DNA of 64,000 nt, taken from the NCBI GenBank assembly GCA_013368325.1, contig JAACJK010000064.1, positions 186,001 through 250,000 of the forward strand. Reading direction: 5' to 3'. A model generated the notes under the pieces. That model was not told the DNA's origin, did not search any database, and saw only the letters and a list, made by a program, of their open reading frames with translations. This document shows, piece after piece, positions 31,287 through 42,508 of this stretch. The number at the start of each line of letters is the position of its first letter. Positions within the stretch are counted from its first letter, which is position 1. Source of the stretch: Ephemerocybe angulata (Eukaryota; Basidiomycota; Agaricomycetes; Agaricales; Psathyrellaceae). The position numbers and the translations under genes were made by a program.

Positions 31287-31507
31287 TCTATTTTGACTTA
31301 ATAATATACACTGACCAACATGATTACACCCACCATCTCTGAACGCACTGGGTAAATAGACTTTTCAAAATGAGCTGTTTGCAATCAGGCATTCGAAGAG
31401 CCAACCCCTATCATTTCGTCGGCTGACAGCTGTTGGCAGGATTGATCTCATTCTCAAGAGTCAATGCAGTTGAAACGCTTACACCTTCAACTTGACCATC
31501 AGCCTCC

Positions 31508-33064
31508 ATGGACGAGCGCCTCGCTTACCTTCTTTCTGGCAATTTCGCTCTCGATCATACGGAACTCAAAGCAGTCGAGCACGCGATAACTACCCGTGTA
31601 CATGCAATCAACAAGCTCGAGCTCGAGCTGCAAACCTATCGGGCGCTCATCTCACCTCTCCGCCGCAACGCCATCCCGCCAGAGGTTCTCAGCCAGGTCT
31701 TCGTCCTTGCGCTCGACGACCCGGAAACCACCAAAAGGGATAGGTTGAACGACATCTGCCTGGTATGCAAGGCATGGCGAGACGTGGCATTGGGGACCCC
31801 GGAGTTGTGGACTCATCTTGACAAGATCTCCCTCAACGGAACCCCACCCAACATGAACAAGATCCGCTCCTGGCTCGCCCGTTCTTTGGATTATCCGAAG
31901 ACGCTTGAGATTGCCGGTATTGGATACAAGAAAGACCACCAGCCAAACACCTGTTTGTCGATGTCCTCACCAGCACTTGCCACCTTCTTAACATCGGGAC
32001 CGACTCTGAATAATTTGGTCCTCGCATGCTCTTATCAGTGCATAGAGGCGCTTGTGGGCCTGATAAAGCCTACGCGGAGTTCATTTTCGCCCTCTTGGGA
32101 CGCGTTAAGGTCCTTGGAGCTGCGCATGGGACATTACTCGGAGCACCTCTCGCAACCATCATGGCACGCCCTATATAACCTTCCCCCCCTCACCTCTCTC
32201 ACCCTCGAACTTCCCAGATATAACGACATACCAGAATTACATTCCCTCCCAGAATATCTCACCCTTCCAAACCTAACAAATCTTACCCTCATCTGTGATT
32301 GGCCATACCCCTGGATTGCGGGCACTTTGGAGAATTGTCGAACACTCCAGTCCTTGGTCGTCAACCTCAACGAAGATGTACCAGAGCACAGAAGGTTCTA
32401 CTACAACTTCGACAATCCAGTTCTACTTCCAAATCTACGAATTCTCCGACTACAACGCATAACTCTTGTGGGCGAGGCACGCGACGCCCAGTTCCTTCGG
32501 TTCTTCATGATGCCCTCCCTCGAAGAGTTGGACCTCTGTTTTCTGCCAGATAAAGCCGGGGATGGGGAGCCAGAGGGGGATTTCTCCACCCCGTCGAAGT
32601 ATAGCTATGGCTCAATGCTCAACCTCCGTGACTACATGGGGTTCGATGGTTCCACCAATTTAAAACGCCTTCGCATCCAATCTCTTCACATTTCCTCCTA
32701 TGGCTTACTCGGGGTTTTGGGCAGACTTGCATCTCTAACGCACTTGACGTTGGACACCATTGACACAGATACCGACTTCTTTTTTCGGATCAGCAACTCG
32801 GCCAGCCTGCCATCGGGAACAACAGTGCTCGAATTCTACAATGTCATTCCACACACCTTCCCCCCTGACGTCGCTTGCAGAACTCTTGTCGAGGAACGAG
32901 GGCGGGGCCGCTACCAACGCCTCGAGAATTTGAGCATGACCGTCCAACGCCTCGAGAATTTGAGCACGACCGTCCGAAAAGGGCCCAGGGACCCTAATAG
33001 CGGTCACTGGGTCACGAAGCTACGGGAATCCGGAGTGGCCGTCGTCGACATTGCATGGGCGTAA
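31508..33064 (+). CDS. F-box protein, second subfamily, divergent member
   Basis: A single exon of 518 aa from ATG 31508 (MDERLAYLLSGNFALDHTEL). It has a coiled coil (about 20-45, INKLELELQTYRAL), F-box (about 50-98: AIPPEVLSQVFVLAL ... CKAWRDVALGTPELW) and leucine-rich repeats (LPPLTSLTLELPRYNDIPEL). Near the C-terminus a 30-nt unit is tandemly duplicated (32915-32944 and 32945-32974), giving QRLENLSMTV and QRLENLSTTV in succession. The N-terminus resembles the relic at 18558-18831. Confidence 0.87.
   Translation: MDERLAYLLSGNFALDHTELKAVEHAITTRVHAINKLELELQTYRALISPLRRNAIPPEVLSQVFVLALDDPETTKRDRLNDICLVCKAWRDVALGTPELWTHLDKISLNGTPPNMNKIRSWLARSLDYPKTLEIAGIGYKKDHQPNTCLSMSSPALATFLTSGPTLNNLVLACSYQCIEALVGLIKPTRSSFSPSWDALRSLELRMGHYSEHLSQPSWHALYNLPPLTSLTLELPRYNDIPELHSLPEYLTLPNLTNLTLICDWPYPWIAGTLENCRTLQSLVVNLNEDVPEHRRFYYNFDNPVLLPNLRILRLQRITLVGEARDAQFLRFFMMPSLEELDLCFLPDKAGDGEPEGDFSTPSKYSYGSMLNLRDYMGFDGSTNLKRLRIQSLHISSYGLLGVLGRLASLTHLTLDTIDTDTDFFFRISNSASLPSGTTVLEFYNVIPHTFPPDVACRTLVEERGRGRYQRLENLSMTVQRLENLSTTVRKGPRDPNSGHWVTKLRESGVAVVDIAWA
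32915..32974 (+). repeat. 30-nt in-frame tandem duplication in F-box gene
   Basis: Two consecutive 30-nt units differ by a single T/C and encode QRLENLSMTV and QRLENLSTTV. The high similarity implies a recent event. Confidence 0.85.
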
Positions 33065-33202
33065 GGAGTTGCAGGGATAGGTTAGGGCTAGCGGTGGGAT
33101 GGACGTGATACATGCATACTATCAGACTTTCCTGCTATTCGCATACTGCCGCACTTTTCCAACATGACTCCAACTGGATCAACCAACTATAGCACGAGTC
33201 GA

Positions 33203-34460
33203 TCAAAATCTCGAATATAAGTAAAAAGGGAACGGGCGCTTAATCCCATCCTCCGTCCCATCATTGACGCTCAATTTCGCTTCCACACCCCTCCCAGCTA
33301 AAACTGACATCGCGAACATAGAGTCCTCTTCCTCCTTCGTCTTCGCCCGAAGGTTCGTCGTAACATCAAGGTGCAACCGGACTTTTGGATCGAGGGTTTC
33401 TGCGAGGAACGCGATGAAGTCTGACCATTGTTTTCGGTGGATAGTGTAGAAGCAGAATTTCAGCGTAACGGTGCGCAGGGAGGATTGGTTAGGAGGAAGG
33501 GTTGAGAGGACGGCTATAGCATATTTGAGGGAGGCGGGTGAGTTGCTTCCATCAATTGTCAGGCTATGGAGGTTCGTATGATTCGAAAGGTCGTAGACGC
33601 GATTATTCCTGAACCCTATATCCACCGTTAGCACGACGCAGAGATGCGGAAGTGTAGTTAAGGGCTTTACCTATCGTCAATTCGAGGCTCTCGATGAAAG
33701 TCGCGTTATGCACTGTAAAGAACTCGCCTAGATTCCCATACGCCCAAAACGCAGTGTTGAGCCAAAGACGGAGTGCCAGTCTGGTCGAAGGGCCGAATCG
33801 GAGCCACTGAGACAGATCCGACGTAATGTTGTTGTTGACGTCGAGGTTATCATCGACGTGTATATCGAGGGACTCCAGTTGAAGAGTCGTTGGGCGGTAA
33901 TTCTCTCCATTGTCGTTCGACCACAACTCCGAGAACGAGTGCTGAAGCCGTAGACGACGGAGATGTGGAGATGAGAAGTAGGTCTTGAACTGCTCGAATG
34001 GCAGCTCAAATACCAAGCCGTCGAGCTCCAGGTCCTCTACGCAAGGCATTGATAAGAGGTGGGTCACGGTGTGCTTGAAGTGGAAGGGCAACATTCTGTA
34101 CGTCACGCGTCGGCCTGAGCGAGGGCCCCGGAGGACGACCGAGCGGGGTTGGATGCGCGCGACGATGTGGCCTGCGAGCTCTGCGGCTTCTGTGAAGTCG
34201 GACCGCATTCCTCCTTGGGCGAGGAAGCCGAAGTCTATTTCGAGATGTCGGACGGAGGATGCGATTTGGTTTGAACGTTTGTCCTCGAGGACTTCTAGGA
34301 GGGATTCGAAGTTAGGGGGTTTGCTGAGTGTGATGGTGCGGAAGAGGCGGGCTTGGCTCAGTGTTCGCCAGGTATGTGTAACAAGGGAGCAGGCTTTGAG
34401 GTCTTTAACGTCGACATTGTCTAGAGTCGATTCGACCAGCTCTATAGGCAGGTATTCCAT
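33203..34460 (-). CDS. F-box protein of a third type (N-terminal F-box, no coiled coil)
   Basis: Two exons join in frame: 33671-34460 and 33203-33615, giving 400 aa. The intron is GTAAAG...GATATAG with a GCTAACG branch site. An F-box sits at the extreme N-terminus (about 3-45: YLPIELVESTLDNV ... VTHTWRTLSQARLF), followed by leucine-rich stretches (VEDLELDGLVFELP; LHSLTIDGSN). ATG 34460 is chosen because the F-box begins there; an in-frame ATG at 34505 would add 15 residues. Related in style to 52992-54320 rather than to the coiled-coil subfamilies. Confidence 0.8.
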
Positions 34461-34766
34461 CGCTGGAAGAACATAAGCACCCCACCACGACTGCTTCACT
34501 GACATTACTCACTGGAAACCAAGGTAGGCAGCCTTTCCTCTCTAAGGGGACCGGGTGTTGGGGATGAATGCAAGGCGAACGGGTCGTCTCAGCACCTTGG
34601 AGCTATTAGTAGCATGGATATCAACCCCACTTTTCCACAAATCGTTCGAGACTTTGAATAAAGCCTTCATTTCGCAAGCCACACTTACATAAAGGCCGAC
34701 TCTACACAGTGGAAAACAGGGTTATCTGTTGACATTTGACGTTATTTCGGCCTGCAGGCAGCAGGG

Positions 34767-35333
34767 ATGAGTTCGCTTCAAGAAAGCGCCTGCATGAGAT
34801 GTGTGGCATGCATGGACGTCGAACTCCGGAAGTACCGCCGCTGCATTCACGAGCTTATCGTTGCTGCCTCGAGGCTTGATCCTGGCGTAGAGTACGGCTA
34901 TTTGAGCCAGCTAGGTAATCTATTGCCGTTCCCCAAATATTGGGGACCTGTAGTGTGGAGATATTTGAATGTGAGTGCATATGTCGAGGATGGATTTAAA
35001 AGCGTCACCTTCGTCATCTCTACTCCGAGATAGGCGCCCAAGGCTCTTGAATGCAAGGTCGATGACGGAGCGCTGGTGGGTTGAAAGTGAGAATCGCAGT
35101 CACTAGCCCGGGTGCAAGAATACCGGGGTCGGACTCTCCGAATGGTGTTATACCTCGTCCCTCCGACTTGCCTTGTTCATCGGTAACATGATGAACATTA
35201 GGGTTGGTAAGGTTGCCACCTATCGACACGAGGTGTAGGTCAATGATGAATGAGGCGCATTACTCACTTAGAATGCCCTATAAGTCGAGCTGGCGTCCAG
35301 AGGATTACCACCTATGGGATCATCAGGAAGTGA
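34767..35333 (+). CDS. Putative small cysteine-rich protein
   Basis: Four candidate exons close in frame: 34767-34970, 35034-35057, 35107-35182 and 35272-35333, giving 121 aa. Donors are GTGAGT, GTCGAT and GTAACA, so the second is weak. The product has clustered cysteines (CMRCVACMDVELRKYRRC near the start, ALECKPGCKNTGVG in the middle) and no signal peptide. The composition looks coding, but I recognise no family and an antisense frame is open over part of it. Confidence 0.35.
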
Positions 35334-35760
35334 GGAAGTACTAGTAGACGAAAAAAAAGATACGAAGCATACAGAACAGAACGATCATGCTGGGGGTTTC
35401 TTGGAAACTGTTGCCGGTAGCCACGATCAAGCCGAAAGACCAAGCAAACTCCACCTTCGAAGTCCTGTAAGTACATTGAATACTTCACCTTAGCCAATGC
35501 CATTACCAACTGCGCTTTGGTCATCTTCCCTCATAAATCTGTCCCGGGCTTCCGAGGCCAAGCAATCGTTCAGCACAGAGATGAAGGCTGCCAAGTGCAC
35601 CTCGGTCTGAAAGGTAGCAATTTGAAACTTGCCAGGGCGAAGACGTACCTCGAGCAAGCTTTGCGCAGTGGTCTTGCCGTAGATGGATGAGCCAATGGAT
35701 CAAGGTGATACACCTTCACCAGAGCAATACCCGTGCAACGCTGAAGGCATTATTATCTCA
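35312..35760 (-). CDS. Unresolved multi-exon gene fragment
   Basis: Minus-strand segments splice into a plausible protein: LQRCTGIALVK, TTAQSLLE, TEVHLAAFISVLNDCLASE with ARDRFMREDDQSA, then DFEGGVCLVFRLDRGY. Introns begin GTGTAT, GTACGT and GTTGGT. Neither the start nor the end could be fixed, and I recognise no domain. Sequence upstream (35761-36440) has further open minus-strand segments that may belong to it. Confidence 0.3.
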
Positions 35761-37247
35761 TCATAGTGGCCCCCATCTCGTTGGATGCCACTGATAAAGC
35801 GAGGTTTTGAACTGTAAGGATAGCTGAACGTGCTCATAACCGGCCTAATAACATCGTAGCGATGAGGATCGGAGGCCAACGCAGTGGATCGATTGGCACT
35901 TCCCCAGCTTCAGAGCTACTGCGACAGCAATCTGGAAAACTCAATAGTAGCGCATCGATAGAGGCACGAGAAAGCCACCAGAAGACGTACCAGTACTGCC
36001 CACCACAGCCTCGACATCCGATTCCGCATGCGCAGTTCAGAATGACAAAATGGAATTGGAGAGTATGGCGTAACATGGAGCACAGCCAATTTGCCGTGAA
36101 AACTTCCAGGGTGACGATGGATCGATGCTCTAGAATGGGGTCTACGCCTTATTTTGCGACGCCTTTACCATCGCAATTACCGTCAAGTGGGTGACTTTCC
36201 ATAACGCGTTTGGAATATTTTTCGAATAGATTGAGGATATTTCGGAATCTATAGGGCCCCTGTGCCGACGTGCCGCTGCCTGGTTGATGAAACCTTGATG
36301 GCATTGCGTCTGAATAAAACATGATCTATTCGAGGCCCCAGGACCCCTCGAATAGATGGACGAGCAACGAATAAACCCTGAATTGCCTTTTACGGACAGA
36401 TTCAGTCCCACGACCATGCGGTATCGATCCTGCATTGCTTGGACTGAGTCCGAGTCTGCACTTCGTCCTTTCCTCCTTGCCCGCTTCCTGTCGATAGGCC
36501 AAAAGCTGCCAAGCTAGACCAGGGTACTGTCAGTGCCTCCCCTACCATCGCCATCCAAGGTCAGTGGTAGTCGAGTAAGGTATATGCGCTTTTGGTCTTG
36601 GCGTGCAATCTTCTGGCCTCCAGCAATAACCAAAGCTCTAGCCTGGAGGGGAAGACCTTCATCTTCCTCCTCGGCCCATCAAGGCTTGAATCTGGGAGAA
36701 TGGCGGCATTTGGAAACAAGCGCTGGAAGAAGAGGGCGTCTAATCGACTAGGAGGGATATTCCAAATCTATTGCGAATGTAATCACGATGGCCTTATGGT
36801 TTACTCCCCGAATATTTTTAATCCCTTTCAAAGTCCGATGATGCGACGTTTTATTCCTGAATATCATATTTTCGTTATGGAAAGTCACCCAGTATCTATT
36901 GTTCGATAGGCCATGTTGTGGTTGAGAGGGCTCTTTGTTCCGAACACCCATTTGATTGTCACAGCCGAAGGTGTGGGACCCGCATCCTCGGCCAGGCCGA
37001 ACTGCAATATATAGGAGAAAAACATCGCTCTAAAGGACTGGAGAAAGGGGGGATAACTCGTCGTCTGACAGTAGAACCTAGGTAGATCATCAGTAATGTA
37101 ACTGAGTTTCCTCGAAGCTCGCCGAGTTTCAAGGTTTTTGTTGGTGCATCAACCATCCCTGGAATGGGGTAAAACCCAAAAGCGGATACGGCGGTCAGAG
37201 CTCCTCAGAACTCTCAACGGCAACGGCGCTCTAAGTTCCAAACGACC
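35761..37247. other. Intergenic or unresolved, upstream of the NIPA gene
   Basis: About 1.5 kb. Both strands have ORFs of 60-110 codons overlapping each other, none with recognisable motifs. A perfect palindrome lies at 36324-36357. The last about 100 bp form the NIPA 5' region. Confidence 0.4.
36324..36357. repeat. Perfect 12-bp inverted repeat (hairpin)
   Basis: The arms ATCTATTCGAGG (36324-36335) and CCTCGAATAGAT (36346-36357) surround a 10-bp loop. A related TTCGAATAGATTGAGG occurs nearby at about 36217. It could be a small palindromic repeat or a transposon scar. Confidence 0.6.
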
Positions 37248-39743
37248 ATGTCCCCGACAGCGACAACACTAGCGGCGGCGGCGACGTCGACAGCCGCGAC
37301 GGGGACTCTTAAATTCGGCAAGAATCTCAAAGTATGTCGTCCTCGCTGTCCCGCAGCGTCCTCGAAGATCTAAACATCGTAACCCTAGGTCGTCGGTATC
37401 CTCTTAGCCGTGGCCAGTGGTGTTCTCATCGGCATAAGCTTTCCATTGAAGAAGAAGGGTCTACTTCGCTCGCAGGCGGGTGGAGAGGCTGGAGAGGGTG
37501 TGGCGTACCTCAAGTCGGTGTGTGCCTCTCAGACCGTTAATTACTCCGGACCTGACCTGTGTTGCAGTTCTTATGGTGGACAGGCATGATTTGTGCGTCG
37601 TTCACAGCTCAAAACTGAGTATAGATGGATATCTAACGAGGAGGCATGTCTATAGTGATGATCCTGGGGGAGATTTGCAACTTTGCTGGTGCGTCGGCCC
37701 AAGGATATCAAACAAACGCTCAATTAATGCCCCACTAGCCTACGCTTTTGTTGAAGCAATCGTTGTAACACCACTCGGAGCTCTATCGGTCGTCATATCG
37801 GCCATTCTATCGTCACTGTTTCTCAACGAGAAGCTTACGTTCTTTGGATGGCTGGGTTGCGGCTTGTGTATCGTGCGTCCCCCTTTCCTAAATCTTGCAC
37901 TGCCCATTCACCTAGTCTCGCAGCTCGGCTCAGTGATCATCGCCCTGAACGGTCCTCATGAATCAGCAGTCGGTCAAATCCGCGAATTCCAACAGCTGTT
38001 CCTAGCACCAGGTTTCCTAGCATGGGGTTCTGTTCTTATCGTCGGATCCCTGGTCATCATATTCTACTTCGCACCGAGATACGGCAAGAAGACCATGCTC
38101 TGGTACATCTCGGTTTGTAGCATGATTGGCGGACTATCTGTCAGTGTTACAACTGGTCTCGGTGCTGCTATTGTTACGTCTGCCATGGGAGACAACCAGG
38201 TATGTTCTCAGAGCCTTCAGCCTTTGGCGTTTCGCTGACATATGTTGGAACAGTTCAAGTACTGGTTCACCTACTTCCTGCTAGCATTCGTTGCCATTAC
38301 TTTGAGTAAGTGGATTGCCTTAATTAATGTGGCACCGAGCTGATGGTTCTCCTAGTCACTGAAATCTATTACCTCAACATCGCTCTCGCAATGTACAACA
38401 CCGCAATGGGTACGCAACCTCTCATTCTTACTGGCTTGGCACTAAACTCCACCCCAGTCACCCCCACCTACTATGTCATCTTCACGTTCTTCACCATGGT
38501 CACGACTATCATTCTCTTCAAGGGTCTCCGCGCCCCCGCATCCCAAATCATCACCATTGTCATGGGTTTCCTCGTCATCTGTCTGGGCATCACCATCCTC
38601 CAAATGTCCAAGATCGACCCCAAGAACTTCAACAAGCTCGATCGGCGCTCAACCCTCCTCCTCCAAGCCGCACGTGCCGACAAGGCCGACGACGACGACG
38701 ACGAGAAGGCGGGCATGGCGAAGATGGAGGACCCAGGCATGGACACCCTGCGTGGATCCTTCGGGACAGTCGGCAGCATCATCCGCGCACGCACCATCGC
38801 CAAACGCATGAGCCAAAGCAGTCGCCGCGACTCGCACCGGCATACAGGGACCATCTCCGGCGCATGGGACCCTTCCAGTGCTGAACCGCACACCGACCGT
38901 TTCTCGGGCATGAAGCGGCATCAACTGTATGACGCTCCTGTTCCTAGACCTGGCGGGGGCGACACGGACTCGATACACTCGCTCACAGCCAAACGGCCAA
39001 CGATCAAGTTCGATAACCGCGATCTTGTACATTCGTATAACCGACCGGGGACGGGTGACAATACCGCGAGACACGAGCATCGGCAAGCGGTGGGATCTCC
39101 CGCAGTGAACCGCGACTCGGGGTACCCTCCCCTTCCCCCAGTACCGCATGACACGTCGCTTGACAACATCGCTGGTCTTGGGGCGAACGGCGGCAAGGAC
39201 AGTAGCGGGGCGATTGGGAGCACGACGGCGGTGGGGAGTGTGGGGAGCCAGAGCGAGTTGCTGGATTACGACAAGGATAAGGATAGCTATAGCCAGCTCC
39301 TTTCATATCCGCCGCTACTGTCCAAGGAGCATGCAGTACATAGTGCGCCTGCGACGGTCTATGATCGGTTTAGGCCCGTGCCACCTGGGAGGAAGGATTC
39401 AAGAGACTTGTTTGAATCGCCCACAGCACTAAGGGAGACGTTGTTGTCGTTCCCTTCTGTGACAGACTCGGCGCGGAGTCAGGACTGGGATGAGGCGGAG
39501 TTGGAGGGACTGCGATTGGCGGAGCAAGAACGGGTCGCTAAGGAGAAGAAATCGTCGTCATCCTTGGGAGCAGTACTCGCACCAGCCTCGAGAGACAGGA
39601 GTAAAGAGCGGAGATCGAAGAAGTATCCCAAGGGTGCGGATCCCGAGAGCGATATGGAGGAGAGCGAAAGCTTGTGGAGGAGGAGTTTGGAGAACGAGAG
39701 TGCGGAGATGCCTGGGATCCGGTTGGTGCCGTCGAGAAAGTGA
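37248..39743 (+). CDS. NIPA-type magnesium transporter
   Basis: Nine exons close in frame: 37248-37331, 37389-37517, 37568-37592, 37656-37688, 37739-37872, 37924-38199, 38254-38305, 38356-38409 and 38458-39743, giving 690 aa. About nine membrane helices show NIPA (DUF803) signatures: GVLIGISFPLKKKG, WWTGMILMILGEICNF, YAFVEAIVVTPLGALSVV, NEKLTFFGWLGC, YYLNIALAMYNTAMVTPTYY. The family carries Mg2+ across plasma or endosomal membranes. After the last helix a roughly 340-residue hydrophilic tail, rich in Ser, Arg, Asp and Pro, is encoded by the final exon; such tails are typical of fungal members and may be regulatory. Confidence 0.92.
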
Positions 39744-40119
39744 GGGCATGAGGCATTCCGACTTCCCGTTTTTTTTGTTTTTTTTGGGTTTGTTCTTTGT
39801 TGTTGCTGGCCAACTGTAATGGGGAAGGGGGCCGCTGTATCTTCAAGGGACATTTTCTCTTTCTCCCCATCTAACTTTTGCTTAGGCATGGTCTAAACTA
39901 AGCGGACATTGCGCACTGATACTTCGTTCTGGCCTGTAGTATTTGTAACGTTATAGTATATCCAAGGATCACGACTGCTGATGATTATTATGACCTTTCT
40001 CTATCCTTCATCTGTGTCTTTCCTCACTGATTCTTCTTCGTGAAAGGTTGCCCAGCGGCGCCCAATTGGTACCGCTGATCTGAATCACCAAGTGGGGGGC
40101 GCGCCGGCATGCAGCCAAC

Positions 40120-41798
40120 ATGCAGCCCTGTCCTCTACCACGACAACACCACGGCACGATGCACGTATTCGACGACCACCGCATCCTACACTCGAATGAC
40201 GTTCCGACCTCTGTTCAAGCGGAAGGTCTTGCGGGGGAGATACTCCAACTGACAGCTCTGGCGCACAAACTTCAGAGCGAACTCGAAGAAGTTCAAAATC
40301 GACTCTGCCAGCGTCGCGGAGCACTGTCAGCCGTCCGGCGCATCCCCCAAGAGATTCTGGGAGAGATATTCTCTTCCGTGCTTGGAGCACCCGTTCCTTT
40401 GGACCTGACAGGCAGGAATGAACTGTTGGACCTGGGACTTATATGCCGCCGCTGGCGGGAAGCCACCCTCCTGACCCACCAATTGTGGTGCGGCCTTACC
40501 ATTGCCTCCAAGCATATGGAAGGTTCACAGTACGACAAAATTGCCACTTGGCTTGGTCGATCTGGAGGTGTCCCGAAATCCCTTCGCCTCTGTGCCCCCG
40601 ACGATCAGGAAGTCCTAGGCAGGGAGCCTGATTCCCATTTGTCCGACCCAACAACCCGCAGGCTGTTGACTCAGGGACCGATCCTCGACCATCTCTTCAT
40701 CGAGTGCGAGGCCGCAAAGGGCATGCAAGCCTTAAAGGACTGGATTCATCTTAATGATGCGGGGAATCCTGGGAGCACGTTGGGCGCCTCCGTTCACTGG
40801 AAATTACGTTACGCCGTTCCGTCGACTTCTCGTGGTTCATGTCACACCTTCCCTCTCACCAAATCTTTGCGCTCCTGCCTCATACTACCTCATTTACCCT
40901 AAACCTGCCAGGTTTCAGGGTTTCCGATATTCCACCATACCTCCTACAACCGAAGGCTCCACAACCCTTACTGCAGGGCTTAACCTGCTTCGAGATAACC
41001 TGCAACTGGGAAGGCACAGTCATTCCAGTTATCCTCCAGCACTGCTCAAATGTTGAGCGCCTTACGGTAGACCTGAAATGGGGAGAGTTGCTTTTCGAAG
41101 ACGGCATCGACAACGCCTCGTTCCCTCAACACGACATTCGCCTTCCGAAGCTGCGCAGCCTACGACTTCGAAGGCACATTAACAGCCTTCGTATTCTCGA
41201 CCACCTCCATGCCCCTCTCCTCGAAAGCTTGGACGTTGGAATGGAAGGCTACGAGGTTAATCGGGATGAGCACGCGCCTGGGACATTCTTGGAACCTGAG
41301 GAATCCATCTGGCGATTCCTTCAACGTTCGAAATGTCAAAGCACACTACATTCCCTCCGCTTCTACTGCATGTTTCTGCAGAATCCTGACGACCTCCTCG
41401 GAATAATCGCCTCCTCCCCATCACTCACCCATCTCATATTCGACAGATGCACCTTTATGAATGATCATCGCAGGGACTTCTGGGAGATGCTGAAAACCGG
41501 GAAGTATTTGGCCAACCTCCGAACCCTCGAAGTCCTCCAGATCGCGTACAATGCCCTCCTCTCCGTCAATGAGGTTATCTTCGATGCACTCCAGTTCCTG
41601 TATTATCGAGGGCCACAGAAATGCCAATTCGTGACCTCCTTCCGAGAAGCACCTGTTTTCAACCGAACGCGTGATGTTGCGTGGAGGTGGAAATTGATTT
41701 GCGAATTTCAATGCGATCCGAGAAGGAACTTGACGCTGGAGGAGTTTGGCATTGACTATAAGATTGTACCTGCAGTAGATCATGGCGACATCCAGTAG
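40120..41798 (+). pseudogene. F-box gene with single-base frameshift
   Basis: The first frame begins at ATG 40120 and covers a coiled coil (ILQLTALAHKLQSELEEVQ), F-box (RIPQEILGEIFSSV ... CRRWREATLLTHQLW) and the first repeats up to WIHLNDAG. Homology then passes into the next frame (ESWEHVGRLRSLEITL, FALLPHTTSFTLNLPGF) and continues to TAG 41798. The switch occurs at the GGGG run at 40761-40764 and is explained by one missing or extra base. No intron fits. A sequencing error in the homopolymer would look the same, so the gene may in fact be intact at about 558 aa. Confidence 0.75.
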
Positions 41799-42508
41799 AC
41801 CGTAGGGTTTGGAGCTATTGAACGCCAAAGAATATACCATAGACTTTCATGTGACAGGGTCACCGACAACATCATCTGCCGCAGCTGCTGAGAGTACGTA
41901 GAGTAAGTGGGTGGAACGCTGCCCAAGATGGGAGTCGAACCCAGCGCCTCCCTCGCTGCCCCGTGCCGACATCGATAAGTATCTCATCACCCTGATCCCA
42001 TCACCACAAATTTTTGGGGCGCGCACGGACCAGGCCCAAAAGCTATATAATCCTTCGCGCCTCCTTCCTGGTTTCCTTAGAACATACTCGAACAGGATCT
42101 GTTTACAGAAACTGACCGAGTCTCGCATTTTTACAAATGCCACATCTTCAAATCCACTCGATGACTTTACGCGCTAGCTCGTTCTACTGAGAACATGGCC
42201 TTCTTCCGAAGGTCTCGAGGACGTTTGGTGTCTCCCCCGTGCGCTCATTTGGGCTGCGCGATGGGAAGCACCAGCGAGCTTAGCGCCTGTCTGATGGATT
42301 TCTTCACTTCCTTACCTTTGTTTTCTGTAATATGTGGCTTTTCTGAATGTTCCTTACAATCTGAATATGATCGATGAAAATTCCTTTCTACACTCCTCGC
42401 TGGTATCGACTGGAACTCCTCTCTTGGCAGTTCATCATGGTTTTAGATGAGAAGGGACCTTTCCCGTAGCAAGGATCCAAGGTCCTTCACCCTTGCGTAG
42501 GTCTGTGT
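41799..42508. other. Intergenic between convergent F-box genes
   Basis: 710 bp. It contains a tRNA-like B box (GGTTCGACTCC on the minus strand at about 41931-41941) without a matching acceptor or D arm, and a TATATAA at about 42045. No gene is supported. Confidence 0.4.

Noticed and set aside
38471..39306. Long antisense and alternate-frame ORFs inside the NIPA tail
   Set aside because: They are by-products of the GC-rich, low-complexity coding sequence of the last NIPA exon.
41926..41960. tRNA-like T arm with a B box (GGTTCGACTCC) on the minus strand
   Set aside because: No matching acceptor stem, D arm or anticodon stem can be built upstream. At best a tRNA-derived relic.
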